Of a DNA stretch of 14,974 nucleotides, positions 14,955-14,974 are shown in pieces; the first letter of the stretch is position 1; every line of letters starts with the position of its first letter. Source of the DNA: Cocleimonas sp. (GTDB lineage Bacteria; Pseudomonadota; Gammaproteobacteria; Thiotrichales; Thiotrichaceae); NCBI GenBank assembly GCA_023145485.1, contig JAGLDT010000138.1, positions 1 through 14,974 of the forward strand, written 5' to 3'. The position numbers and the translations under genes were made by a program. Under the pieces are notes generated by a model, which saw only the letters and a program-made list of their open reading frames with translations, did not search any database and had not been told where the DNA came from.

Positions 14955-14974
14955 CCTACATTCCGCACCCCAAA

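Overview
The window reads as chromosomal DNA of a low-GC gammaproteobacterium. RapA, YcgL and an AsmA-type protein are all present, and the adjacent pip-dtd pair is an arrangement I recall from Pseudomonas. The small intergenic palindromes, such as GTAGGG..CCCTAC, GTTGGGTTA..TAACCCAAC and GTTCCCAC..GTGGGAAC, are of a kind I associate with Methylococcales and Thiotrichales. That lineage guess is inference from style and recall, not a search. I see no rRNA, tRNA, CRISPR array, transposase, integrase or phage gene, so this looks like ordinary chromosome with several uncharacterised lineage genes.

Layout, left to right. Positions 1-249 hold a cluster of palindromes downstream of a large AsmA-family gene (250-3450, minus), which has a gapless internal tandem duplication and a long C-terminal coiled coil. 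A divergent intergenic region with two imperfect hairpins leads to a plus-strand pair. The first gene (3631-4293) encodes a membrane-anchored zinc-ribbon protein. The second (4304-4930) encodes a soluble protein with a PD-(D/E)xK-like residue pattern. A short repeat hairpin separates this pair from convergent rapA (5018-7915, minus). pip (8182-9129) and dtd (9141-9578) follow on the plus strand, then a secreted glycine-zipper/helical protein (9691-10341). Between that gene and the next convergent gene lies a roughly 220-base imperfect palindrome (10375-10595), the largest DNA structure in the window that the genes do not explain.

A minus-strand cluster then runs leftward from 12475: a two-TM helical protein, a classic small YbjQ/UPF0145 protein, and a membrane-anchored YbjQ paralogue. 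An intrinsic terminator (12532-12562) separates it from an upstream minus-strand gene for a secreted, uncharacterised protein (12654-13472). The 5' leader of that gene carries a nine-G/C homopolymer just downstream of a TATAAT. On the plus strand follow a three-TM protein with an Sm/LSm-like C-terminal domain (13834-14511) and ycgL (14646-14954).

How the genes fit together: RapA (RNA polymerase recycling), Dtd (removal of D-amino acids from mischarged tRNA) and Pip (release of N-terminal proline) are housekeeping functions. AsmA-type proteins belong to the envelope lipid-transport class. The rest are mostly envelope or membrane proteins of unknown function. The two least ordinary gene groups are the zinc-ribbon/nuclease-fold pair and the YbjQ-YbjQ-helical membrane cluster. 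Nothing in the sequence proves that either is a dedicated system.
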